A stretch of 32,838 nt of DNA from CAYQSU01 sp964420325 (GTDB lineage: Bacteria; Pseudomonadota; Alphaproteobacteria; Rhodospirillales; Defluviicoccaceae). The notes beneath the pieces were generated by a model, which had not been told where the DNA came from, made no database searches, and saw only the letters and a list, made by a program, of their open reading frames with translations. How positions within the stretch are numbered: position 1 is the first letter of the stretch; each line of letters opens with the position of its first letter. A program made the position numbers and the translations under genes. This document shows, piece by piece, positions 7,167 to 14,232 of this stretch. The DNA lies in contig CAYQSU010000038.1 in the NCBI GenBank assembly GCA_964420325.1, positions 1-32,838 on the forward strand, in the 5' to 3' direction.

Positions 7167-7658
7167 ATGGCCGTCGTCGACCTCTCTGCCTTGTTCGCCC
7201 TCAGGGGCTCGGAACGCCGTCTCTTGGGCCTCGACGTCGGCACCAGGACGATCGGGCTCGCGCTCTCGGACGTCCTTCTCACCGTGGCGACGCCGCTCGC
7301 GACGCTCGGCCGGACCCGCTTTCGCCAGGACGCCCGGGCGATCGGTGCGCTGGTCGAGCGGCACGGCGTCGGCGGTCTCGTCATCGGCCTGCCGATCGGC
7401 ATGGACGGCCGGGAGGGGCCGCGTTGCCAGTCGGTGCGGCAGTTCACCGCCGACCTCCTCGGCGTCGTCGATCTGCCGGCGGCGTTCTGGGACGAGCGGT
7501 TGTCGACGCAGGCGGTCGAGCGGCTGCTGATCGCCGAGGCCGACATGAGCCGGGCCAAGCGCCGCCGCGTCATCGACAAGATGGCCGCGGCCTACATCCT
7601 GCAGGGGGCACTCGATGCGCTGGCCTTCAGGCGCCGCACCGAGGATGCTCCGGAGTGA
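7167..7658 (+). CDS. ruvX: putative Holliday junction resolvase / pre-16S rRNA nuclease, YqgF (RuvX) family
   Basis: A 163-aa RNase H-fold nuclease of the YqgF family, linked to 16S rRNA 5'-end maturation and proposed to resolve Holliday junctions. The motifs are in order: LGLDVGTRTIGLALSD with the first catalytic Asp (D23), VIGLPIGMDG, FWDERLST with the catalytic Glu, and VIDKMAAAYILQGALD with the last Asp. The ATG at 7167 has GGGAGC about 7 nt upstream; an in-frame ATG at 7128 would add 13 residues and has no better site. The next gene starts inside its stop codon (GTGA), so the permease is co-translated. Divergence from gatCA is a common alphaproteobacterial arrangement. Confidence 0.93.
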   Translation: MAVVDLSALFALRGSERRLLGLDVGTRTIGLALSDVLLTVATPLATLGRTRFRQDARAIGALVERHGVGGLVIGLPIGMDGREGPRCQSVRQFTADLLGVVDLPAAFWDERLSTQAVERLLIAEADMSRAKRRRVIDKMAAAYILQGALDALAFRRRTEDAPE

Positions 7659-8572
7659 CCGAAGTGCTCTCGGCGCTGGCTCCGGTGTTCGCGGTCATAC
7701 TGGTCGGCTTCGCCGGCCGGCGCCTCGAGCTGGTGCCCCAGGTCTTCTGGGAGCCGGCGGAGCGGGTGACGTTCTATCTGTTCTTTCCGACGCTGCTGGT
7801 CAGCACCATCGCCGGGGCCGATCTCCGGGATCTCCAGGTGGCGCCGATGCTTCTGGCCTCGCTCGGCGCCATCGCGCTCGTCGTCGCCTTGGCGTTCGCG
7901 GTGCGACGGCTTCTCCGACTCGACGGACCGGCGCTCAGCTCGCTGATCCAGAGCGGCATCCGGCCGAACGTCTACGTGGCGCTGGCGGCGGCGGCGGCGC
8001 TCTACGGCGATGCCGGGCTGACGCTGGCGAGCGTGTGCCTGGCGGTGATCGTCCCCTTCGTCAACGCCATCGCCGTCCTCGCTCTGGTCCGCCACGCCGC
8101 GCCGGGCGGCGCGCCGCTCGGCTGGCGGCGGACGGCGGCTCCGGTGCTGCAGAACCCCTTGATCCTCGCCTGTCTCGCCGGCCTCGCGCTCAACCTCTCC
8201 GGCCTCGGCCTGCCGCCGGTGATCGGACCGACCCTGGAGATCCTCGGCCGCGCCTCGCTTCCCATCGCTCTCCTCGCCGTCGGCGCCGGCCTCGATCCCG
8301 GCGCCGTGCGTGCCGCCGGGCCGGCGGTGGCGGTCGCCTCCGGCCTCAAGCTCGTCGTCCTGCCGCTCTTGACCCTGGCGCTCAGCCGGGCTCTCGGCGC
8401 CGGTGCCGGCGAGACGGCGATCGCCGTCCTCTACGCGTCGGTGCCGGTGTCGGTCACGGCCTACGTGATGGCCCGCCAGATGGGTGGCGATTCGGCGATC
8501 ATGGCAGGGTCGATCACGGCGTCGACACTGGCGGCGATGGTCACCATGCCGGCCGTCCTGCTCCTGGTGTGA
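7655..8572 (+). CDS. AEC-family (auxin efflux carrier / MdcF-like) transporter
   Basis: A 305-aa inner-membrane protein with about ten hydrophobic helices in two five-helix halves. Family landmarks are FYLFFPTLLVSTIAG near residue 50, VLQNPLILACLAGLALNL near 170, the loop LGRASLPIALLAVGAGLDP and the C-terminal ASVPVSVTAYVMARQMGGD. AEC proteins export small organic anions such as malonate or malate, or auxin in plants; the substrate here is unknown. The start is the GTG overlapping the ruvX stop by 4 nt. The link with ruvX is conserved spacing rather than an evident shared function. Confidence 0.9.
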   Translation: MTEVLSALAPVFAVILVGFAGRRLELVPQVFWEPAERVTFYLFFPTLLVSTIAGADLRDLQVAPMLLASLGAIALVVALAFAVRRLLRLDGPALSSLIQSGIRPNVYVALAAAAALYGDAGLTLASVCLAVIVPFVNAIAVLALVRHAAPGGAPLGWRRTAAPVLQNPLILACLAGLALNLSGLGLPPVIGPTLEILGRASLPIALLAVGAGLDPGAVRAAGPAVAVASGLKLVVLPLLTLALSRALGAGAGETAIAVLYASVPVSVTAYVMARQMGGDSAIMAGSITASTLAAMVTMPAVLLLV

Positions 8573-8577
8573 CGCGC

Positions 8578-8607
8578 TTGCTCTCGTCCGGACCGCGCCC
8601 CTATAGT
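8578..8607 (+). promoter_or_regulatory. pyrB promoter, predicted to give a leaderless transcript
   Basis: TTGCTC (8578-8583), an 18-bp spacer and TATAGT (8602-8607) form a good sigma-70 promoter. The expected start is around 8613-8616, and the pyrB ATG is at 8616, so little or no 5' leader remains. Confidence 0.6.
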
Positions 8608-8615
8608 GGCGGCCG

Positions 8616-9584
8616 ATGAACGCCGCCGACGGCTCGATCACCTTTTCCCGTCGTCACCTGCTCGGCATCGAGGGCCTGTCTCCCTTGGAGATCTCGCTGC
8701 TCCTCGACCGTTCCGAGGCCTATGTCGAGCACAACCGCCGGGCCGACAAGAAGCGCTCGGCCCTCCGCGGCCGGACCATCATCAACCTGTTCTTCGAGTC
8801 CTCGACCCGCACCCGCACCTCGTTCGAGCTGGCGGGCAAGCGCCTCGGCGGCGACGTCATCACCATGTCGGTGTCGACGAGCGCGGTGAAGAAGGGCGAG
8901 ACGCTGCTCGATACGGCGATGACGCTGAACGCCATGCATCCCGACGTTCTGGTCGTCCGCCATCCCGAGTCCGGGGCGGTCAAGCTGTTGTCGGAAAAGG
9001 TCAACTGTGCGGTCGTCAACGCCGGCGACGGCAGCCACGAGCATCCCACCCAGGCACTCCTTGACGCGCTCACCATCCGTCGGCGGCTCGGGCGGCTGAG
9101 CGGCCTCAAGGTGGCGATCTGCGGCGACATCCTGCATTCGCGCGTGGCCCGCTCCAACATCCACCTGTTGACGATCATGGGTGCCAGCGTCCGCCTGGTG
9201 GCGCCGCGAACGCTCCTGCCGGCGTGCGCCGAGCGCCTCGGCGTCCAGGTCTTCCACGACATGAACGCCGGCCTCGAGAGCTGCGACATCGTGATGATGC
9301 TGCGCCTGCAGACCGAGCGGATGCGGGGCAACTTCCTGCCGTCGATCCGCGAGTACTTCCACTTCTTCGGTCTCGACTACGCGAAGCTCGGCCGCGCCAA
9401 CCCCGAGGCGCTGATCATGCACCCGGGACCGATGAACCGCGGCGTCGAGATCGACTCCGAGGTCGCCGACGATTTCAGCCGCAGCGTCATCCACGAGCAG
9501 GTGGAGATGGGGGTTGCCGTGCGCATGGCGTGCCTCGAGCTGTTGGGCCGGAACCTGCCGGAACCGTCGCCGCGAAACGCCTGA
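8616..9584 (+). CDS. pyrB: aspartate carbamoyltransferase catalytic subunit
   Basis: PyrB (322 aa) joins carbamoyl phosphate and aspartate in the first committed step of pyrimidine synthesis. The carbamoyl-phosphate loop SSTRTRTSF is at residues 62-70, and the second signature GDGSHEHPTQALLDAL and the aspartate-side motif MHPGPMNRGVE are intact. Length is normal. The ATG lacks a clear Shine-Dalgarno and lies immediately behind a -10 box, which suggests leaderless translation. It is followed after 28 nt by a dihydroorotase-like gene and then plsY, the usual alphaproteobacterial order. No regulatory subunit (pyrI) is nearby; class A or B holoenzymes pair PyrB with active or inactive dihydroorotase chains. 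Confidence 0.97.
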   Translation: MNAADGSITFSRRHLLGIEGLSPLEISLLLDRSEAYVEHNRRADKKRSALRGRTIINLFFESSTRTRTSFELAGKRLGGDVITMSVSTSAVKKGETLLDTAMTLNAMHPDVLVVRHPESGAVKLLSEKVNCAVVNAGDGSHEHPTQALLDALTIRRRLGRLSGLKVAICGDILHSRVARSNIHLLTIMGASVRLVAPRTLLPACAERLGVQVFHDMNAGLESCDIVMMLRLQTERMRGNFLPSIREYFHFFGLDYAKLGRANPEALIMHPGPMNRGVEIDSEVADDFSRSVIHEQVEMGVAVRMACLELLGRNLPEPSPRNA

Positions 9585-9612
9585 GGGCGGGCAGGGGGAC
9601 CGGGGCGGGGCC

Positions 9613-10929
9613 ATGACCTTCCAGATCGACGCGGCGCCGGGACGAATCGCCTTCATCAACGCCCGGCTCCTCGATCCGGCTTCGGGCCTCGACGTCATGG
9701 GCGAACTGCTCACCGATGGCGAGGTGATCGCCGACTTCGGCCCGGGACTGTTCGCCGGCGCGATTCCCGAAGGCGCCGCGGTCGTCGACTGCCGGGGCCT
9801 CTGCCTCTCTCCCGGGCTCGTCGACATTCGCGTCCAGCTGCGCGAGCCCGGCGAGGAGCACAAGGGGACGCTCGCCTCGACCGGACGGGCGGCGACCGCG
9901 GGCGGCGTCACCTCGATGGTCTGTCTGCCCAACACCATCCCCTGCATCGACGACATGTCGGTCGTCGAGTTCGTCGCCCGCCGGGCGCGGCTGCTCGGCC
10001 TCAGCAAGGTCTATACGTACGGCGCGATCACCAAGGGGTTGAAGGGTGAGACCCTGGCCGAGATGGGCATGCTCGCCGAGGCCGGCGCGATCGCGTTCAC
10101 CGACGGGGTCAAGGCAGTGGGCAGCGCCCAGGTCATGCGCCAGGCGCTCGACTACGCCCGCACCTTCGATCTCCTGCTCGTCGAGCACCCGGAGGAGCCG
10201 ACGCTGGCCGACGACGGCGACATGAACGCGGGCGAGATGGCGACCCGGCTCGGCCTTGCGGGGATCCCGCGGGAGGCCGAGGTGATCATGGTCGAGCGCG
10301 ATCTCCGGCTGGTTGAGCTGACCGGCGGGCGCCTGCATTTCGCCCACGTCTCCACCGCCGCGACGATCGCGGCCATCCGTCGGGCGAAGCAGCGGGGACT
10401 GGCGGTGACCTGCGACACCGCGCCGCCCTATTTCGCCCTCAACGAGAACGCCGTCGGCGACTACCGCACGTTCGCCAAGCTGTCGCCGCCGCTGCGCGCC
10501 GAAGAGGATCGCCGCGCCGTCATCGAGGCGCTCGCCGACGGCGCCATCGACGCCATCGCCTCCGACCATGCGCCCCAGGACGAGGACGCCAAGCGGCTGC
10601 CGTTCGGCCAGGCCGCCTTCGGCGGCATCGGCCTGGAGACGCTGCTGCCGGTCTCCCTCGAGCTGTTCCACAACCGCCAGCTCGGCCTCCTCGACGTGCT
10701 CGGCCTCCTGACCTGCAAGCCGGCGCGCCTGCTCGGGCTCCCCGCCGGCCGGCTGGCCAGGGGTGCCGCCGCCGACCTGATCCTGTTCGATCCCGAGCGG
10801 GCCTGGCAGGTCCGCGAGCACGAGCTGCACAGCAAGTCGAAGAACACCCCCTTCGACTACCGGCCGGTCCAGGGCCGGGTGCTGCTGACGACGGTCGACG
10901 GCCGCCGCGTGTTCTCGTTCGATCGCTGA
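9613..10929 (+). CDS. pyrC: dihydroorotase-like protein (PyrC/PyrX), metal-binding HxH motif lost
   Basis: A 438-aa class I dihydroorotase homologue of the amidohydrolase fold, encoded directly after pyrB. The fold is clear: LREPGEEHKGTLASTGRAA, GGVTSMVCLPNTIP, HVSTAATIAAI, FAKLSPPLRAEEDR, AIASDHAPQ and FGGIGLETLLPVSLEL. However, the HxH pair that binds the active-site zinc, normally in DxHxHxREPG, is replaced by Arg73 and Gln75 (VDIRVQLREPG). The usual DDG loop reads FTDGV, and the usual APH reads APQ. Loss of HxH is known for the inactive dihydroorotase chains that stabilise PyrB, for example in Pseudomonas, and similar degenerate copies sit beside pyrB in other alphaproteobacteria. I therefore infer a structural role and expect an active PyrC elsewhere. 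The ATG at 9613 follows a G-rich stretch; plsY starts 3 nt after its stop. Confidence 0.88.
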   Translation: MTFQIDAAPGRIAFINARLLDPASGLDVMGELLTDGEVIADFGPGLFAGAIPEGAAVVDCRGLCLSPGLVDIRVQLREPGEEHKGTLASTGRAATAGGVTSMVCLPNTIPCIDDMSVVEFVARRARLLGLSKVYTYGAITKGLKGETLAEMGMLAEAGAIAFTDGVKAVGSAQVMRQALDYARTFDLLLVEHPEEPTLADDGDMNAGEMATRLGLAGIPREAEVIMVERDLRLVELTGGRLHFAHVSTAATIAAIRRAKQRGLAVTCDTAPPYFALNENAVGDYRTFAKLSPPLRAEEDRRAVIEALADGAIDAIASDHAPQDEDAKRLPFGQAAFGGIGLETLLPVSLELFHNRQLGLLDVLGLLTCKPARLLGLPAGRLARGAAADLILFDPERAWQVREHELHSKSKNTPFDYRPVQGRVLLTTVDGRRVFSFDR

Positions 10930-10932
10930 CCG

Positions 10933-11568
10933 ATGCCGGTCGACGACGGGCCGCTCTACGCCGTCCATCAGCTGGCCGGTCTCGTCGGCTATCTCCTCGG
11001 CTCGATCCCGTTCGGGCTGATTCTCACCCGGCTCTCCGGGCTCGGCGACGTCCGCCGCATCGGCTCCGGCAACATCGGCGCCACCAACGTGCTGCGCACC
11101 GGGCGCAAGGACCTGGCGGCGGTGACCCTCGTGCTCGATGCCGGCAAGGGTGCGGCGGCGGCGTGGATCATGGCGCTGTGGAACGCCGACGCCGGCCTGA
11201 TCGCCGGGCTGTTCGCGGTGATCGGCCACAACTTCCCGGTCTGGCTCAAGTTCCGCGGCGGCAAGGGAGTGGCGACCACGCTCGGCGTGCTGGCCGCGCT
11301 CGCCTGGCCGGTTGGGCTGGTGGCGTGCGCGATCTGGCTCGCGACGGCGCTCGTCCTCCGCTACTCGTCCCTGGCGGCGCTGGCGGCGCTGGCTGCCTCA
11401 CCGTTTCTGATGCTGGCGCTCGCCGACGAGAAGCGCACGGTGATCGCGGCGCTGCTCGCCGTTCTGGCCTTCATCCGCCACCATCAGAACATCCGCCGCC
11501 TGCTGCGCGGAGAGGAGCCGAGGATCGGGGCCGGGATGGACCCAACCGACGGGCCCGGCACCGGCTAG
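10933..11568 (+). CDS. plsY: glycerol-3-phosphate acyltransferase PlsY (acyl-phosphate dependent)
   Basis: PlsY (211 aa) transfers an acyl chain from acyl phosphate to glycerol 3-phosphate at the inner membrane, giving lysophosphatidate. It has five or more membrane helices. All three active-site motifs are present: GYLLGSIPFG with GSGNIGATNVLR, then GHNFPVWLKFRGGKGVATT, and IRHHQNIRRLLRGEE near the end. The start is 3 nt after the upstream stop, so it is translated with pyrB and the dihydroorotase-like gene. Its stop codon lies in a near-palindrome (GCACCGGCTAGCC and its mate to about 11579) that might aid termination. Confidence 0.97.
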   Translation: MPVDDGPLYAVHQLAGLVGYLLGSIPFGLILTRLSGLGDVRRIGSGNIGATNVLRTGRKDLAAVTLVLDAGKGAAAAWIMALWNADAGLIAGLFAVIGHNFPVWLKFRGGKGVATTLGVLAALAWPVGLVACAIWLATALVLRYSSLAALAALAASPFLMLALADEKRTVIAALLAVLAFIRHHQNIRRLLRGEEPRIGAGMDPTDGPGTG

Positions 11569-11640
11569 CCGGGTGGCGGCGCATCAGCGGTGAGAGAGGT
11601 CCGGGCCGAGGGCGCCGAAGGGGCGACCCTCCGGCCGCGT

Positions 11641-11823
11641 TCAGTCGGTTCCGGAGAAGATCTCCCAGTAGCGAGTGCGATCGTGGGGATCCTCGAGCGC
11701 GTCGACGCGCGGCTCCATGTCCGCGGGCAGGCTGAACCAGGTGCCGGGCGATGCGCTCGACAAGCGGCTCTCCAGGGCGGTCGAATAGGAGATTCCCTTC
11801 ATCGGATGCGAGAAGCTGTTCAT
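11641..11823 (-). CDS. small orphan protein of 60 residues
   Basis: I do not recognise this protein. The frame looks real: almost every codon ends in G or C as in neighbouring genes, GGAAGG lies 5 nt before the ATG, and the composition (Trp, Tyr, Phe, His) is normal for a folded protein. It has no membrane segment or signal peptide. The acidic C-terminal half, EPRVDALEDPHDRTRYWEIF, looks like a structured helix. A perfect -35 hexamer (TTGACA, 11981-11986 minus) lies about 160 nt upstream, but I find only weak -10 candidates. It sits opposite to the flanking plus-strand genes between plsY and dprA. Confidence 0.55.
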   Translation of the reverse strand: MNSFSHPMKGISYSTALESRLSSASPGTWFSLPADMEPRVDALEDPHDRTRYWEIFSGTD

Positions 11824-12136
11824 TGTGGCCTTCCAGCAGTTTCATCCCCTGCGCGCGATCCGCTTCTCGAAGGCATCGTCCTCTGCGGCGGACCGCTGGC
11901 TTTGGCGAAGCCGGACTCGAGCCCCCGTAAGGGAGAGGCGCCCCGCCTTCGCGCATTCATGGTTACAAAGAACCGTGCGATGTCAACGGCTATCATGAAA
12001 TCGCGCGGTCGATTGCCGGACCGGGTGTGTCGCAAACGCCACAAGGAGGCCGCCCGCTCGGCATCGCCGCCGGATCCGCGCCCGCGCGCCGTCACCCGGC
12101 CTATGCGTGGCCGGCGAAAGTTCCCGAGTCGTCCGC
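11824..12136. other. intergenic gap between the orphan gene and the SYLF gene
   Basis: About 310 bases without a supported gene. A less G+C-rich patch at 11955-12000 holds TTGACA on the minus strand and may carry the promoter of the 60-residue gene. A tRNA-like T-arm fragment (minus strand GGGGGCTCGAGTCC around 11915) lacks the other tRNA arms. Confidence 0.35.
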
Positions 12137-12817
12137 CTAGCGGCCCTCGGCGATGGCCGCCACCGCGGCGCGGAGGGGCTCCGCCTGCGGGTTCTCGGCC
12201 GTCCGGTGCACGAGGATCTCGATCGGTCGCACCGGCCGGCCGTAGTATCCCCGGTTCCAGCTGTCCTTGGTCTCGACGACGGCACCTTCGAGGTTGACGC
12301 CGGCGTATGCCCCCTTCGAGCGCGCCCACGCCAGCACGTCCGCCGTCTGCACCTTGCCGCCGATGCCGACGGGACCCGCCGCGATGCTCGCGTCGCCGCC
12401 GAGCTTGAAGGTGCCGCCGAGAAGGGCGTCCATGCCCCGGTCGGTCATCACCAGCATCACGATCTCCGAGACCTCGCCGCCGATCTGCAGGCCGAGGGTG
12501 ACGGAGCCGAGCACATAGTAGGCAGGATAGCTCCAGACGCCGGAGGCGGTGTCCTGCGACAGCATCGCTCCGTGACCGCCGCTGGCGCCAACGATGAAAC
12601 CGCCCTTGATGCTTGTCGGGATGATCAGCACCCCCTTGGCGCCGCCGAGCAGCGTCCGGAACCGGCCAAGCTCCGGGTCGGCGGCGAAATGGGCGATGGT
12701 CGTCTCGGCCTTCTTGACGAACAGCTCAGCCTCCAACCGGTCGTCTGCAGCCGCCAACGGGGCCGCAAGCATCAGGGCGACAGCCGCGATCACGCGTGCA
12801 AAGGGTCGAGCCAGCAT
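12137..12817 (-). CDS. exported SYLF-domain (Ysc84/DUF500) lipid-binding protein
   Basis: A 226-aa protein with an N-terminal signal peptide (hydrophobic segment VIAAVALMLAAPLAAA, likely cut before DD at ~25). It is followed by a SYLF domain covering most of the mature chain: FRTLLGGAKGVLIIPTSIKG, GGHGAMLSQDTASGVWSYPA, GLQIGGEVSEIVMLVMTDRG and GPVGIGGKVQTADVLAWARS. SYLF domains bind phosphoinositides in eukaryotes; the bacterial secreted forms are poorly characterised and probably envelope-associated. AGGAG lies about 9 nt before the ATG. The gene runs opposite to dprA, and a promoter fits at 12915-12944. Confidence 0.92.
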   Translation of the reverse strand: MLARPFARVIAAVALMLAAPLAAADDRLEAELFVKKAETTIAHFAADPELGRFRTLLGGAKGVLIIPTSIKGGFIVGASGGHGAMLSQDTASGVWSYPAYYVLGSVTLGLQIGGEVSEIVMLVMTDRGMDALLGGTFKLGGDASIAAGPVGIGGKVQTADVLAWARSKGAYAGVNLEGAVVETKDSWNRGYYGRPVRPIEILVHRTAENPQAEPLRAAVAAIAEGR

Positions 12818-12914
12818 GGGCGTTTCTCCTCAAAGCCGGAACGGTTCTCGGAAGCCACGGAAGGCGGGGTCCCTTCGCCTCGGGGGCGTCGCCCGCCGGC
12901 GAGCCGCCCGTGGG

Positions 12915-12944
12915 TTGTTACGGTCCCTTGTCTGCCGTTGACAA
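12915..12944 (-). promoter_or_regulatory. candidate promoter of the SYLF gene with an inverted repeat at its -35
   Basis: On the minus strand TTGTCA (12939-12944) and TAACAA (12915-12920) are 18 bp apart. An inverted repeat, CTTGTC (12927-12932) and GACAAG (12940-12945), overlaps the -35 and spacer, so a regulator could bind there. The leader would be about 90 nt. Confidence 0.35.
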
Positions 12945-13064
12945 GCGAAAAGTCGTCGCGTCGCCCGCCGCCGGGGTGCTCTGCCGGAACTCCGCCGCGT
13001 TGACGGTCAGGTAAGGTCGAGGCGGCACACTGCAGCCTGCGGGCTTCGCAGCTGGGGGATTAGC

Positions 13065-14204
13065 GTGTCGACGACGAAAAGGCGTGTTCTCACCGATGCC
13101 GAACGGCTGGACTGGCTTCGGCTGATCCGCACCGAGAATGTCGGCCCCCGCATCTTTCGACACGTGCTGCAACGGTTCGGATCCGCGGCCGCAGCGCTCG
13201 CTGCCCTGCCGACACTCTCTCGTCGCGGCGGCCGTCTGTCCGGGATCGCCGTATGCTCGCGGGAGGCGGCGGAGCGTGAGTTCGACGCGCTCGCCGCCGT
13301 CGGCGCTCGCCTCATCGCGTTCATCGAGGCCGACTATCCGCCCGCGCTCAGCCCCATCGACGATGCGCCGCCGCTGATCAGCGTGATCGGCGATGCGAGC
13401 CTTCTCCTGAAGCCGGCGATCGCCGTCGTCGGCAGCCGCAACGCCTCGCTGAACGGGCGCCGTCTCGCCGCGAGCCTGGCGAGAGATCTCGGCGCCGCGG
13501 GCGTTGTCGTCGTCTCCGGGCTTGCCCGCGGCATCGACGCCGCGGCTCATTCCGCTGCCCTCGAGACCGGAACGGTTGCCGTCCTGGCGGGTGGCGTGGA
13601 CGTCGTCTATCCCGAGGAGAACCGGGAACTCTACACCAAGGTGGCCCGTGCGGGCGTGCTGGTGTCCGAGATCGCACCCGGCGTCCATCCGCAGGCCCGG
13701 CACTTTCCCCAGCGCAACCGCGTGATTTCGGGGCTCTCGCTCGGGGTGATCGTCGTCGAGGCGGCGGTCCGGTCGGGCGCCCTCATCACCACCCGCTTCG
13801 CTCTGGAGCAGGGGCGAGAGGTCTTCGCGGTGCCGGGCTCTCCCCTCGACCCGCGGTCGCGGGGCGCCAACGGCCTGATCCGCCAAGGGGCCGTCCTGGT
13901 CGAGGAGGCTGACCACGTGCTGCAGTGCCTGCAGCCGACGTTCGAGCCGCGAGCGCCTGTGGTCGTGGAGGAACACTCCGGCCCGCGACGGTCGGAGGTC
14001 GTCGGCGATTCCGGGCTCGACGACGCACGCGAGGCCATCGTCCGGGCGTTGTCGCCGGCACCGGCAACGGTTGACGAAGTCATTCGTAGCTGCCAATTGT
14101 CGCCTGCCGTCGTCACGACGGTCCTCCTGGAATGGGAGCTTGCCGGGCGCTTGGAGCGGCATCCCGGCAATCGGGTCGCTCTGGTCATGGGGCCCGCACC
14201 GTGA
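13065..14204 (+). CDS. dprA: DNA-processing protein DprA
   Basis: DprA (379 aa) protects incoming single-stranded DNA and loads RecA during natural transformation. The chain starts with a SAM/helix-hairpin-helix-like region (WLRLIRTENVGPRIFRHVL). The Rossmann-like DprA core follows with VVGSRNASLNGRRLA, VVVSGLARGIDAAAHSAAL, VAVLAGGVDVVYPEENRELY and HFPQRNRVISGLSLGVIVVE. The last ~65 residues form a winged helix (VDEVIRSCQLSPAVVTTVLL). The start is GTG at 13065, with GGGGGA 6 nt upstream. topA begins 28 nt downstream, so the two are probably co-transcribed. Confidence 0.96.
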   Translation: MSTTKRRVLTDAERLDWLRLIRTENVGPRIFRHVLQRFGSAAAALAALPTLSRRGGRLSGIAVCSREAAEREFDALAAVGARLIAFIEADYPPALSPIDDAPPLISVIGDASLLLKPAIAVVGSRNASLNGRRLAASLARDLGAAGVVVVSGLARGIDAAAHSAALETGTVAVLAGGVDVVYPEENRELYTKVARAGVLVSEIAPGVHPQARHFPQRNRVISGLSLGVIVVEAAVRSGALITTRFALEQGREVFAVPGSPLDPRSRGANGLIRQGAVLVEEADHVLQCLQPTFEPRAPVVVEEHSGPRRSEVVGDSGLDDAREAIVRALSPAPATVDEVIRSCQLSPAVVTTVLLEWELAGRLERHPGNRVALVMGPAP

Positions 14205-14232
14205 CCCGGGGATCCCCAGAGGGTGGAGACAG

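Noticed and set aside
11900..11935. tRNA-like T-arm (minus strand GGCTCGAGTCC)
   Set aside because: The flanking bases do not form a matching T stem, and no D arm, anticodon arm or acceptor stem can be built around it.
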